A stretch of 64,000 nucleotides of DNA from Acetobacter oryzifermentans (lineage in GTDB: Bacteria; Pseudomonadota; Alphaproteobacteria; Acetobacterales; Acetobacteraceae), in contig NZ_CP011120.1 in the NCBI RefSeq assembly GCF_001628715.1, forward strand, positions 372,001 to 436,000, given 5' to 3'. Shown piece after piece: positions 1-7,269 of this stretch (positions are counted from its first letter, which is position 1; every line of letters starts with the position of its first letter). The translations under genes were made by a program, and so were the position numbers. Under the pieces are notes generated by a model. It saw nothing but the letters and a program-made list of their open reading frames with translations. It had not been told where the DNA came from and did no database searches.

Positions 1-25
1 TCCCTGATGTGAGAGGCGTGGAAGC

Positions 26-151
26 ATGAAAACCATTGCCCAAACAAGCAATTTTCCACCTGTGACCCCGTACCCAACGGGGCGCAAACCTGTTAACGTG
101 ACGAAGGCCGCTGGTTCGGGGGAACCGGGCGGCCTTCTGACCAATTCTTGA
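26..151 (+). CDS. small hypothetical protein (41 aa)
   Basis: A 41-residue frame beginning MKTIAQTSNF and ending GGLLTNS, rich in Pro, Gly and Thr in the middle. A purine-rich GAGAGGCGTGGAAGC stands directly before the ATG. It lies just before the replication genes, in the same direction. I do not recognise it. The GC-rich stretch near its 3' end could instead be structured leader RNA, so its coding status is uncertain. Confidence 0.3.
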   Translation: MKTIAQTSNFPPVTPYPTGRKPVNVTKAAGSGEPGGLLTNS

Positions 152-163
152 AAGCACCAAGTA

Positions 164-520
164 ATGGCTATATCCGCTTGTACCAAAGAAAAACAAAAAA
201 TGCCAGATGCTATAAATGGCGAGCGCCCAATATGGGTTGATGGTAAAAAATTTTATGCAGCCCTAAAAGAGTGTTCGATTGAAACCGCTGGATGCGTCCC
301 CGGTCTCTTGGGTTATGGGAATAACGGGCCGTTTGAGTGGGATGCTTACAGCATCGCAATATTTTTAAACGGCGGTAAAGATGGCCCTGTAACGGCAGAG
401 AAAATGGAAAGCCTGCGTCCAGAGCTGGAGCGATTTTTTGCGCCAGTTCGGGGCGGAAAATGGCTTGCGCCTAGCGCCGAATTTTTCTGCATAAATGATC
501 CATATAGCGAGGTGAACTGA
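164..520 (+). CDS. hypothetical prophage protein (118 aa)
   Basis: A soluble 118-residue protein with no signal or membrane segment. Its stop overlaps the next start (TGATG at 518-522), which indicates translational coupling to the replication-type gene that follows. An alternative in-frame start, MPDAINGERP at 200, would remove a Lys-rich N-terminus; no ribosome site decides between them. The C-terminal half (LERFFAPVRGGKWLAP, then FFCINDPYSEVN) resembles no family I can name. The position suggests an early or replication accessory role. Confidence 0.6.
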   Translation: MAISACTKEKQKMPDAINGERPIWVDGKKFYAALKECSIETAGCVPGLLGYGNNGPFEWDAYSIAIFLNGGKDGPVTAEKMESLRPELERFFAPVRGGKWLAPSAEFFCINDPYSEVN

Positions 521-1359
521 TGGCCCGTATTCGTAGTGTTCACCCCGGCCTTTACACGGATGAAGCGTTTATGACGCTCTCTATGGCTGCACGGGTTTTA
601 ATTGTTGGGCTGTGGGCTCATGCTGATGATGGCGGCGGATTTGAGTGGAAGCCACTTGTCCTGAAAGCGCGTATTTTCCCGGCTGACAACATAGACCTAG
701 ATCCCATACTGACCGAGCTTGAGGAGAATGACGTCATAAAAAAGTATGACGTGTCTAGTAAGAGTTATGGAGCGATACGCAACTTCGGTAAGTGGCAACG
801 CCCTCAAAAGCCAAAGCGGTTTGTGCCCATGCCTAAACCAGTACGAGAATACTGCCAGTCAGAAGCCGTCTGCCCGGATAAAGAAAATGATAGCGGTAAT
901 AACCAAGTACAAGACGAGTATAATACCGGTACGCAACCAGTCAGCGACCAGTCATCAAATTCTTCCGCAGAAGGTAGGAAGGTAGGAAGGTATGAAGGTA
1001 ATAACTCTCTTACGCTTCGCTCCAGAGAGTCTGACGCGCCTTCGATGCCCAAAGCCGAACAATCGAGCCAGCGAGGTTCTCGCCTACCGCCGGACTGGCG
1101 ACCCACGGACGAAATGCGATCGTTCGCCCTGAGCCTGCTGCTGAACCCCACGGACGTTGGCGAGCAGTTTCGGGATTACTGGATTGCCCAACCCGGCGCC
1201 AAGGGTCGGAAATCGGATTGGGAGGCAACGTGGCGGAATTGGTGCAGGCGTGAGGCTGAGAGGGTGCCGAAGCGGACGGCTGCCCACGCTCAACAGCCAT
1301 CGCGGCACGACCGCGTTCGAGACGCATGGGCCAATGTGCCCGACATCCCGGGAGTTTGA
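520..1359 (+). CDS. phage replication protein with N-terminal helix-turn-helix-like domain
   Basis: 279 residues. The N-terminus MARIRSVHPGLYTDEAF is typical of phage replication proteins that begin MARIR(S/T)IKPEF; these have a winged-helix-like domain of about 100 residues and a variable linker. Here residues 1-110 are the conserved part, 115-185 form a low-complexity Ser/Asn/Gln-rich linker, and residues 186-245 (LPPDWRPTDEMRSFA, then DWEATWRNWCRREAER) match the C-terminal box often found in such proteins. By family it should bind the phage origin or help load a helicase. It is translationally coupled to the gene before and 3 bases from the gene after. Confidence 0.65.
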   Translation: MARIRSVHPGLYTDEAFMTLSMAARVLIVGLWAHADDGGGFEWKPLVLKARIFPADNIDLDPILTELEENDVIKKYDVSSKSYGAIRNFGKWQRPQKPKRFVPMPKPVREYCQSEAVCPDKENDSGNNQVQDEYNTGTQPVSDQSSNSSAEGRKVGRYEGNNSLTLRSRESDAPSMPKAEQSSQRGSRLPPDWRPTDEMRSFALSLLLNPTDVGEQFRDYWIAQPGAKGRKSDWEATWRNWCRREAERVPKRTAAHAQQPSRHDRVRDAWANVPDIPGV

Positions 1360-1362
1360 CCG

Positions 1363-2106
1363 ATGACCGCAATTTCGACACTCACACCCACAGCCGTTTG
1401 CCAGCCTAGCCCCGACCTGAGCGTGTTGCTCGATGCCGTCCGCAACAGCGTGCCTCTGCTGGCCCGCGACCTGACGCCACAGCGCATTTCCGAGGCGCGG
1501 CGCATCGCGGCTGTTGCGCTCCAGCCTGCTGACCCGGTGCTGATTGCCGCATGGCTGAAAAAACTTGCTGTGCTGGTTGTCAACGGGCCAGATGAGGCGC
1601 GGGCTCGCCAGCAGGCTGAGGCGATGGTTGAGGTTTGCGGCGATCTGCCAGCAGCCGTGTGGTGTCCCGAAGCGCGTAGGGCATGGGCTCGCTCTGGTGA
1701 GCGTGGAAAATTCTGGCCTGCACCGGCGGAGCTTTACGCTCACCTGCTGCCGTTCGCTGAAAAAATCCGCTGGCAACACCACGCAGCCCGCAAATTGGTA
1801 ACTCTGGCCGAGGCTGCCAAGGGAGCGCCTAAGCGCCGCACGCCAGAGGAACGCGCCGCCGTTGAGCGTGCCGTCAACGCGTGGAGGGGACGCCAGCCGG
1901 TGCAGCCCAAGGATGCCGTGCGGCGGATGCAGCCAGATCAGCCGAGCCTGCGCCAACGCATCGCTGAGTGTCGCCGCCAGCTCGAAACGGCGGATGAGAC
2001 GGCCCGTGCTTGGTTGGAGCCGTTCATCGCAAACCTAGAGGCACAGCATGCAGCGATATGCAGGAAAGAACCACGAGGCTTCGCGTACAGCACGGTTTCA
2101 TCTTAA
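1363..2106 (+). CDS. hypothetical replication-associated prophage protein
   Basis: 247 residues, Ala/Arg rich and predicted helical. The middle part (EVCGDLPAAVWCPEARRAW, then RGKFWPAPAEL) has the Leu-Pro...Trp...Phe-(W/F)-Pro-x-x-x-Glu-Leu pattern seen in uncharacterised phage proteins that sit after the replication initiator. The C-terminus is a charged helical segment around residues 190-235. Position, 3 bases after the HTH replication gene, suggests a helicase-loader or replisome partner like lambda P, but no AAA+ motif is visible, so the function is inference from context only. Confidence 0.55.
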   Translation: MTAISTLTPTAVCQPSPDLSVLLDAVRNSVPLLARDLTPQRISEARRIAAVALQPADPVLIAAWLKKLAVLVVNGPDEARARQQAEAMVEVCGDLPAAVWCPEARRAWARSGERGKFWPAPAELYAHLLPFAEKIRWQHHAARKLVTLAEAAKGAPKRRTPEERAAVERAVNAWRGRQPVQPKDAVRRMQPDQPSLRQRIAECRRQLETADETARAWLEPFIANLEAQHAAICRKEPRGFAYSTVSS

Positions 2107-2181
2107 TTACGATAAATGACCGCATTGAGTGCTTGAATGCGCTCTGCGGGCAATGTGGAGGATTTTAGGGGTATGTGTGGA

Positions 2182-2364
2182 ATGGCTGAAAATGACGATA
2201 ACGACCTAATCGGCTGGGACGAATGGCCTACAAACCGGCGTGAAACTACGCAGGAAACGCGCAACGATCTGCCGCCCATTCATGAGCCAGAGCCGGGGTT
2301 GCTAGACGAGGAGATTTTGCCCCTGCGGGATGATTGGATGAGGGGGCCGGTTTGTGTAAACTGA
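2182..2364 (+). CDS. small acidic hypothetical protein
   Basis: A 60-residue acidic protein (MAENDDNDLIGWDEWPTNRR...) rich in Asp/Glu. Three in-frame starts exist (2137, 2173, 2182). 2182 is preferred because AGGGG at 2168-2172 lies about 9 bases upstream; 2173 could instead use GGAG at 2157. I see no known domain. It sits in the early operon between a replication-type gene and a zinc-finger regulator. Confidence 0.45.
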   Translation: MAENDDNDLIGWDEWPTNRRETTQETRNDLPPIHEPEPGLLDEEILPLRDDWMRGPVCVN

Positions 2365-2392
2365 TGGGGGAGAGCAGGACAGGGTAATCATT

Positions 2393-2842
2393 ATGCCGTA
2401 CAAAGACCGCGCCAAAAATCTTGCTTACCTATCGGCGTATCGAGCAAAAAACAGGCCAAGCCCTGAGACGCAGGCGCAAGATGGCCTCCCACCTATCGGC
2501 GGGATGGAATACAGCGCCGATGGAGAGTTGGTGAGATGCCATGCGTGTGGTCGGTGGTTTAAATCTCTCAACAACCACCTCAAAACACACAACCTCGATC
2601 AAGCAACCTACAAAGCGGCCTATGGGCTCAAGAGGACGGCCTCGTTGCTACCGCCAGTTACCGCCGAGAGATATCGAGAGCAAGCGATCGCACGAGGCCA
2701 AGGCAAAAAATGGGGGAGGGCGTTGCCTAGCCCCTCTGGCCGACCGGTTGGCCTCACAGCCAGATTGCAGGCTAGAGTTGAGGCAAGCAAAGCCCGCAAA
2801 GGCAAAAACATGCGAGCAGGAGGGAAAGTAACTGATGCCTGA
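2393..2842 (+). CDS. MucR/Ros-like zinc-finger transcription regulator
   Basis: 149 residues. The centre (about residues 48-85) reads VRCHACGRWFKSLNNHLKTH followed by a YKAAYGLKR segment. This is the signature of the prokaryotic Ros/MucR C2H2-type finger: Cys-x2-Cys, then His-x3-His, then Tyr-x3-Tyr-Gly-Leu. The basic C-terminus (residues 100-149, many Lys/Arg) would help DNA binding. MucR proteins are alphaproteobacterial repressors; phage copies are common. The gene is convergent with the XRE gene at 2914 and likely serves in prophage control or host modulation. Confidence 0.75.
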   Translation: MPYKDRAKNLAYLSAYRAKNRPSPETQAQDGLPPIGGMEYSADGELVRCHACGRWFKSLNNHLKTHNLDQATYKAAYGLKRTASLLPPVTAERYREQAIARGQGKKWGRALPSPSGRPVGLTARLQARVEASKARKGKNMRAGGKVTDA

Positions 2843-2913
2843 TGCTACCCTATTACCCCATCAGTAATGACACTGGCGTACATCGTCCGTACCGTTTGAG
2901 GACGCGGCTGAGA

Positions 2914-3147
2914 TCAATCGGGGTCATAATTGCGTCTTGTTGTTTTGATCAAAAATAATTCCCAAAATGCTGGGTGCATCCGTCTGAGACCAGCCTCCCA
3001 TTGGTACCAGACACGTTTTGTGCTGTGCACCACCGCAGCCGCCTGCTCTTGCGTCATGCCGACGGCTGATCGGGCCTGTTCAATTTCTGTGGGTTCAGGA
3101 TTGCGAGAGGGGCTTTCGCCGCTCCCGCGATTGGGGTGATTAACCAT
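2914..3147 (-). CDS. XRE-type helix-turn-helix regulator
   Basis: 77 residues. Residues 22-62 (IEQARSAVGMTQEQAAAVV, then TKRVWYQWEAGLRRMHP) follow the Cro/CI-type HTH layout, with the recognition helix around STKRVWYQWE. It is short, with no oligomerisation or peptidase domain, so it is Cro-like rather than CI-like. Its ATG overlaps the stop of 3147-3362 by one base (TAATG on the minus strand), so the pair is a two-gene operon read away from the promoter region at 3425-3453. It probably controls the divergent early switch. Confidence 0.7.
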   Translation of the reverse strand: MVNHPNRGSGESPSRNPEPTEIEQARSAVGMTQEQAAAVVHSTKRVWYQWEAGLRRMHPAFWELFLIKTTRRNYDPD

Positions 3148-3362
3148 TACCAGCCAATCTGCTTGTTGCCGTTAGCGTCAATCATGTCCTCAATATTGCC
3201 AACGAGATAGCGAGCATTGTCATAAACGGCTGTTTTGTCCTGATCTTTCTTGGCGGTCACTTCTCCGCTCTTGCTGATCTGGACTGTACTGGCGTCATAT
3301 TCTGCGCTGTCTGCGATGATGGAAACGATGGAATCGCGAATTTCTTTGGTTACTGTGATCAT
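3147..3362 (-). CDS. hypothetical small prophage protein
   Basis: 71 residues (MITVTKEIRDSIVSIIADSA...), acidic to neutral, no membrane segment. An AGGAAAAG ribosome site lies 4-11 bases before the ATG. It is the first gene of the minus-strand operon ending in the XRE regulator. Its Ser/Lys/Asp pattern suggests a small alpha/beta protein; I do not recognise a family. Confidence 0.6.
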   Translation of the reverse strand: MITVTKEIRDSIVSIIADSAEYDASTVQISKSGEVTAKKDQDKTAVYDNARYLVGNIEDMIDANGNKQIGW

Positions 3363-3424
3363 TGTCTTTTCCTAGCCCGCTGTGTTCGACCGAGGCGCGT
3401 CGCTCAGCTCCGTGCTGATGACCC

Positions 3425-3453
3425 TTTATGACACTCATTGAGTGACTTATCAA
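3425..3453 (-). promoter_or_regulatory. sigma70-like promoter with operator palindrome in its spacer
   Basis: On the minus strand the -35 box TTGATA (3448-3453) and the -10 box CATAAA (3425-3430) are separated by exactly 17 bases. That spacer contains a perfect 6+1+6 palindrome, CACTCA-T-TGAGTG (3432-3444). The layout fits a repressor-controlled promoter for the 3362-2914 operon, with its own XRE protein as the natural candidate ligand. The rest of the 206-base divergent region (3363-3568) holds no further gene I can support. Confidence 0.5.
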
Positions 3454-3568
3454 CAGGAAAAATACACGCAGCCACATTTTTTTGAGTGCCCGTGTAAAAA
3501 CCCCAAGAACACACATGAAATCTCAGAAAACCCTGTACTTTTTGAGCGGTTTGTGATTCCATCGGGGT

Positions 3569-3706
3569 ATGCAGGAAATCCACCATACATGGGCTGATGT
3601 GGCTTATAATTCCTCGACCGGTATCGGATGTGTCTTGATGGTTTTAGCGTTTTTTGTAGGCATGCCTATAGGGGTCGCAATTGCGGTTAGGATCATGGGA
3701 AAATGA
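3569..3706 (+). CDS. small single-pass membrane protein (45 aa)
   Basis: MQEIHHTWADVAYN... followed by a hydrophobic stretch of about 25 residues (GCVLMVLAFFVGMPIGVAI) and a basic end (RIMGK). The start of the next gene overlaps its stop (ATGA, 3703-3706). It opens a chain of overlapping small genes leading to the late regulator, which supports its reality despite its size. Topology would be N-out, C-in. Function unknown. Confidence 0.5.
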   Translation: MQEIHHTWADVAYNSSTGIGCVLMVLAFFVGMPIGVAIAVRIMGK

Positions 3707-3801
3707 ACCGGCCTGAACTTGACCGCACGCCACCTCGTATCGTGATAGGCCTGTGGCTGGCGCTGGCTGTTTTTGAAATTGTTGCAGGAATTGGTGGGTG
3801 A
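3703..3801 (+). CDS. very small membrane protein (32 aa)
   Basis: MNRPELDRTPPR followed by one hydrophobic segment (IVIGLWLALAVFEIVAGIGG). Both ends overlap neighbours: its ATG is in the preceding stop (ATGA) and its TGA at 3799-3801 shares a base with the next ATG. Two consecutive translational overlaps make a chance frame less likely. Function unknown. Confidence 0.45.
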   Translation: MNRPELDRTPPRIVIGLWLALAVFEIVAGIGG

Positions 3802-3974
3802 TGGATGTCATGAAAGTTGCAACGCAAACGAAGCTTCTTGTTGTCCATGATGATTTATCACCGCAGGATCTTTGCGATAAGCTTCGTTCTGTTGGCGTTG
3901 AAATTATTCAGTATGAAATGTATCCGATCACGCGCAAGGATATTTTCATTTGTAAAAATGGCGGGGAGGCATGA
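3801..3974 (+). CDS. small hypothetical protein (57 aa)
   Basis: MDVMKVATQTKLLVVHDDL... a compact alpha/beta-looking 57-residue protein ending ICKNGGEA. Its start overlaps the preceding stop, and its stop lies 1 base before the next ATG at 3976. A longer frame in another phase across 3817-3975 is the shadow of this gene. Function unknown. Confidence 0.5.
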   Translation: MDVMKVATQTKLLVVHDDLSPQDLCDKLRSVGVEIIQYEMYPITRKDIFICKNGGEA

Positions 3975-3975
3975 T

Positions 3976-4248
3976 ATGCAAAGCGCCATAAAGCCCAGAA
4001 GCGAAGGTATTGATCCTAAAATACATAAATATCTTATTGTAGTTCGGCTCCCACCACTGGGGGAGGGCTGTCCTCATAGGGCTGAATTGCATCAATACTT
4101 CGCTCCGGGGCCGTGTGGTGAATGGTTGGCCCTTGGTGCGGCAAAGAGGCAGGGTCTTGATGTTTTATCTATCCATGATCTGGGAGAAGATCATGGGAAA
4201 ACTGATGACTTCATCAAGGGCCTAAAAGAAAAAGGGGTAATTCAGTAA
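3976..4248 (+). CDS. hypothetical prophage protein (90 aa)
   Basis: MQSAIKPRSEGIDPKIHKYL..., 90 residues. I chose 3976 over an upstream in-frame start at 3817 because GGGGAG (3963-3968) is well spaced before it and because the upstream stretch is occupied by the 3801-3974 gene in another frame. It ends in a TAATG overlap with the next gene. No family recognised; it probably belongs to the delayed-early operon. Confidence 0.55.
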   Translation: MQSAIKPRSEGIDPKIHKYLIVVRLPPLGEGCPHRAELHQYFAPGPCGEWLALGAAKRQGLDVLSIHDLGEDHGKTDDFIKGLKEKGVIQ

Positions 4249-4796
4249 TGCGGCAGGAGACTGCACGGCCACGCTACATCATACCCCGTGCACAGGATAA
4301 CGGGCCCACGCCTGAGCGGGCAGTTAAATCCGTTTTCACGCGTGGAAATCCGCCACGCGTGCTGACAACAGTGCAATCATTGCTCAATGCCGGGGATATC
4401 AGCCAGGACGACGCAAACGCAGGTGAGCGCTGGTATCGGGATTATATTTTTGCGTATGAGGGGATTGTTGAGTTTCCGGAAAATCACGTGTCGGACACAA
4501 CCGTGAAGCATGATGCAGTTTCGTGGCATGTTACACGGGCTGTAGCGCTAGATCGGATTTTAGACGTGCGCGATGCCCTCGGTGAGCGCGCTAACCAGAT
4601 TCTGCGGCTGATGCTGGTAGATGAACGGAGTTTTCGGCAGATAGGGGAGGTGTTTTTCCCGCGCCTGAACGCCACCGTGGCTCGTGGGAAAATGTCCGCA
4701 CAATGCAGCATGCTGCTCCAGCAGCTTTCAGGATTTTATCAGATGCAAAAGCGGCGCAAAGAAAAGACTTGTACCCCGCATGCGGTTTCTGTATAA
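4248..4796 (+). CDS. putative late-gene regulator (DUF6456-like / sigma-region-4-like)
   Basis: 182 residues. The middle has a GERWYRDYIFAYEG segment like DUF6456 proteins. The C-terminal half (residues 100-160: ANQILRLMLVDERSFRQIGE) looks like a helix-turn-helix of the sigma70 region-4 kind. It is the last gene before a promoter-plus-terminator cassette and the terminase genes, the place where lambdoid phages carry Q. I infer that it is the late activator or antiterminator. The family assignment is by eye. Confidence 0.5.
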   Translation: MRQETARPRYIIPRAQDNGPTPERAVKSVFTRGNPPRVLTTVQSLLNAGDISQDDANAGERWYRDYIFAYEGIVEFPENHVSDTTVKHDAVSWHVTRAVALDRILDVRDALGERANQILRLMLVDERSFRQIGEVFFPRLNATVARGKMSAQCSMLLQQLSGFYQMQKRRKEKTCTPHAVSV

Positions 4797-4797
4797 A
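4769..4797 (+). promoter_or_regulatory. putative late promoter (TTGTAC-N17-TATAAA) with spacer palindrome
   Basis: TTGTAC (4769-4774), a 17-base spacer, then TATAAA (4792-4797, five of six matches to TATAAT). The spacer holds the palindrome CCGCATGCGG (4776-4785). The promoter overlaps the end of the putative regulator gene and would start RNA near 4804, about 25 bases before a terminator. A second copy with the same spacing lies at 28748. Confidence 0.5.
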
Positions 4798-4826
4798 CCT
4801 AATCACGATGCAATAATTGTATTAAC

Positions 4827-4850
4827 AGCCGCCACAGTGCGGCTTTTTCT
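4827..4850 (+). terminator. rho-independent terminator downstream of putative late promoter
   Basis: AGCCGC-CACAGT-GCGGCT forms a perfect 6-bp stem (4827-4844) followed by TTTTCTTT. It ends the early operon and would also stop RNA from the 4769 promoter unless antiterminated, as at lambda tR'. Confidence 0.75.
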
Positions 4851-4862
4851 TTGCCCGGACAA

Positions 4863-5195
4863 ATGCAGATACTCCAGCGTGGCGACATCGTGCGTTTCAA
4901 GTGCCGTGATGCTCTATGTGTGGGTATTGTGTCTGGGCTGTCGCTACTTTGCGACATCATGCCCGCAACAGAAAATACATGGCATCGCGCAGACTTGCCG
5001 CTGTCTATGATGGAATGCGCGAATACGGGGCTTCGTCCTGATGTGCGTATCCGGTGTTGGCCACGGTTTGGTTTGATGCGTGGGGATGTGTCTGGGCGAG
5101 CCCCCAACGCTCTGTTGATTACAGTCGATGGACGCGTTCAGCGTGAAGCAATGTTGCGGCAGTTCGAAAACAGTTTCGGGGGCGGCCACTCTTAA
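4863..5195 (+). CDS. hypothetical protein, possibly MazF/PemK-like fold
   Basis: 110 residues from ATG 4863 (an upstream TTG at 4851 is inside the terminator tail and unlikely). The N-terminus MQILQRGDIVRFKC and the later ECANTGLRPDVRIRCWPR, then ALLITVDGRVQREAM follow the order of MazF/PemK proteins: a GD(I/V)V first strand, then a TGL-x-x-(D/S)-(V/S)-(I/V)R segment, then a C-terminal helix. No partner antitoxin is adjacent, so it may be a domesticated relative. The similarity is by pattern and weak. Confidence 0.45.
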   Translation: MQILQRGDIVRFKCRDALCVGIVSGLSLLCDIMPATENTWHRADLPLSMMECANTGLRPDVRIRCWPRFGLMRGDVSGRAPNALLITVDGRVQREAMLRQFENSFGGGHS

Positions 5196-5339
5196 CGATG
5201 TAGCGCGCATCGCAATCCTGTTCTCTCTAACCGTTGGCTCCCGTGTAGTAGGTATTGGTCAACGGCATGGGTAAAACGTACCGCCTTAAATTAGCAGCGT
5301 TAAGACAGGAAGCGCATTTTCCATTCTGGAGTGTTGGAT

Positions 5340-5804
5340 ATGGCCGGACAAAAGGGGCCGGTTAAAAAACTGCCGGGGCGTCCTACGAAATACAGTGATG
5401 AACTTGGTGACGTGATCTGCGCGGCCATCTCGGAAGGGAAGAGTTTACGCTCTATCTGTGAGCAGGAAGACATGCCTTGCCGTCTCACTGTTTTTAGATG
5501 GCTACGCGAATACCAAGGGTTTTGTAACCAATACGCGCATGCACGCGAGGCTGCTGCCGATTGGTTTGCAGAAGAAATTATCGACATTGCAGATGAGGCG
5601 CGAGACAAGGAAGACGCGCCCGCTATCAAGGTTCGGGTTGATGCCCGTATCTGGGTAGCGTCCAAGCTGCGACCAAAGGTTTATGGGAACAGCTCTCGCC
5701 AAGAACTGAGTGGCCCAGACGGCGGCCCGATTGAAGTGAAGGGCGGCGGTGTTTCCGGTTTGCTCAACGCGGCATTAAAGGAAGATGGCTCTAACTCAGA
5801 CTGA
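5340..5804 (+). CDS. terminase small subunit
   Basis: 154 residues. It recognises packaging-site DNA and feeds the large subunit. PGRPTKYSDELGDVICAAIS, then LRSICEQEDMPCRLTVFRWL forms an N-terminal helix-turn-helix, and the middle (AREAAADWFAEEIIDIADEA) is the helical oligomerisation core of Sf6/gp1-like small terminases. ATG 5340 is preferred over GTG 5331 because GGAG (5328-5331) lies 8 bases upstream. Its 3' end overlaps the large subunit by 20 bases. Confidence 0.88.
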   Translation: MAGQKGPVKKLPGRPTKYSDELGDVICAAISEGKSLRSICEQEDMPCRLTVFRWLREYQGFCNQYAHAREAAADWFAEEIIDIADEARDKEDAPAIKVRVDARIWVASKLRPKVYGNSSRQELSGPDGGPIEVKGGGVSGLLNAALKEDGSNSD

Positions 5805-7269
5805 TATTGCTGATTACCGCAAACTGCGCGGTATTTGGCGTACTGATCCTGTTTTATATGCCCGGCAGCGATTGGGGCTGAACCCGACCACGCAACAGCG
5901 TCAGTTGCTGGAAGCCATTGCTCCGCCCGGGGCCAAGGTGTCGGTGCGGGCTGGGCACGGCGTTGGTAAATCTGGCTCAACGTCTGCGGCTATCTGGTGG
6001 CATCTAGAGTGCTACGAATATTGTCGCATTCCGTGCACGGCTCCGACAGCATCGCAGCTTTACAACGTCCTTTGGGCAGAGCTTTCCAAATGGGGGCGGC
6101 GCTCTGAAGAGCGGGCGCGGGCAGATGGCCTGCCAGAAGAACTTTGGCTGGCAAATCTGTTTGACCGCAATCAGGACAGGATATCCGACAAAGGACAGCC
6201 CGCTGAGTGGTATGCTGTTGCTCGCACCAGTCGCCGGGAATCTCCTGACGCGTTGCAGGGCTTTCATGCCTCTGATGTGCAGATCACGGATGATAATAGG
6301 GCGGTAGAGCGCTCATCGTCCGGTGGCTCAATCATGTTCGTGATTGAAGAAGCCAGCGGCGTTCCTGACGAGATATTCGAGGTTGCGGAAGGTGCACTTT
6401 CTTCTCATGGCGCACGCCTGCTCATGGTTGGAAACCCAACGCGCAACACAGGCTTTTTTGCACGTTCCCAGAAGCAGGACAGGGCGCTTTACACAGCACT
6501 TCACTTTCGCTGCTCTGACAGCCCGTTGGTTGACCCCAGCTATCGCGCCAATTTGGTGCGTAAGTATGGGGAGGGTTCAAACGTTGTTCGCGTGCGTGCT
6601 GATGGGGATTTCCCCAAGCAGGACGACGATGTTCTGATTCCGCTGGAAACGGCAGAAGCTGCGCTTGCGCGTGAACCAGCGAACGGAAAATACGAGCGCA
6701 GGCTGGGTGTGGACGTTGCCCGCTTTGGTGACGACAGAACAACATTTGTCCTGCGCGAAGGCCCGCGCGTTGAGAAAATAGAAATTAGGGCCAAGCAGGA
6801 TACGATGGCCACAGCCGGGATGGCGGCAGATTTCTTTCGCCGCTGGAAGGCTGACAGCATTTACGTTGATGTTGTTGGCGTGGGTGCTGGCGTCGCTGAT
6901 CGGTTGCGTGAACAGAAGCTGCCGGTCGTAGATGTGAACGTGGCCTGCCGCGCACCTGATGAGGTTGTTGCGGAAGACGCCAAGCCCGCAAAACTGCGCG
7001 ATTATCTCTGGCTGCAGGTGGCCGCATGGTTGCGCACTGGTGATGCCTCCATTCAGGCGGAAAGCAAGGATAACGCAGAGGATCTGGCCGCCGAGCTTTC
7101 AACGGTTCGGTATGGTTTGGACAGTTCCGGCAATCTGCTGGTGGAAAGCAAGGACGCCATGAAAAAGCGTGGCCTGCGTTCTCCCGATATTGCCGATGCT
7201 TTGGGGCTTACTTTTGCGCCAGGGCCTAAGAAGGCTTTTAACTTCAACTCCATACTGAACCGTATTTAA
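5785..7269 (+). CDS. terminase large subunit
   Basis: 494 residues; the ATP-driven DNA packaging motor and headful/cos nuclease. Walker A is GHGVGKS (residues 57-63, Lys62). Walker B is IMFVIEEAS with catalytic Glu188, and is followed by the coupling motif around LLMVGNPTRNTG. The C-terminal RNase H-like nuclease starts at about residue 300, with LGVDVARFGDDRTTF (Asp310), YVDVVGVGAGV and a late SPDIADAL acidic motif. Length is normal. It overlaps both neighbours; its TAATG junction with the portal gene indicates coupling. Confidence 0.93.
   Translation: MALTQTDIADYRKLRGIWRTDPVLYARQRLGLNPTTQQRQLLEAIAPPGAKVSVRAGHGVGKSGSTSAAIWWHLECYEYCRIPCTAPTASQLYNVLWAELSKWGRRSEERARADGLPEELWLANLFDRNQDRISDKGQPAEWYAVARTSRRESPDALQGFHASDVQITDDNRAVERSSSGGSIMFVIEEASGVPDEIFEVAEGALSSHGARLLMVGNPTRNTGFFARSQKQDRALYTALHFRCSDSPLVDPSYRANLVRKYGEGSNVVRVRADGDFPKQDDDVLIPLETAEAALAREPANGKYERRLGVDVARFGDDRTTFVLREGPRVEKIEIRAKQDTMATAGMAADFFRRWKADSIYVDVVGVGAGVADRLREQKLPVVDVNVACRAPDEVVAEDAKPAKLRDYLWLQVAAWLRTGDASIQAESKDNAEDLAAELSTVRYGLDSSGNLLVESKDAMKKRGLRSPDIADALGLTFAPGPKKAFNFNSILNRI

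Noticed and set aside
178..206. TTGTAC at 178 as a further promoter of the shared class
   Set aside because: It lies inside a coding region and the hexamer 17 bases downstream (TGCCAG) does not fit.
3404..3586. 60-residue minus-strand frame
   Set aside because: It covers the divergent promoter region with its operator palindrome and has no ribosome site.
5267..5365. 32-residue frame beginning MGKTYRLKL
   Set aside because: Overlaps the terminase small subunit start; no ribosome site. Possible but unsupported.
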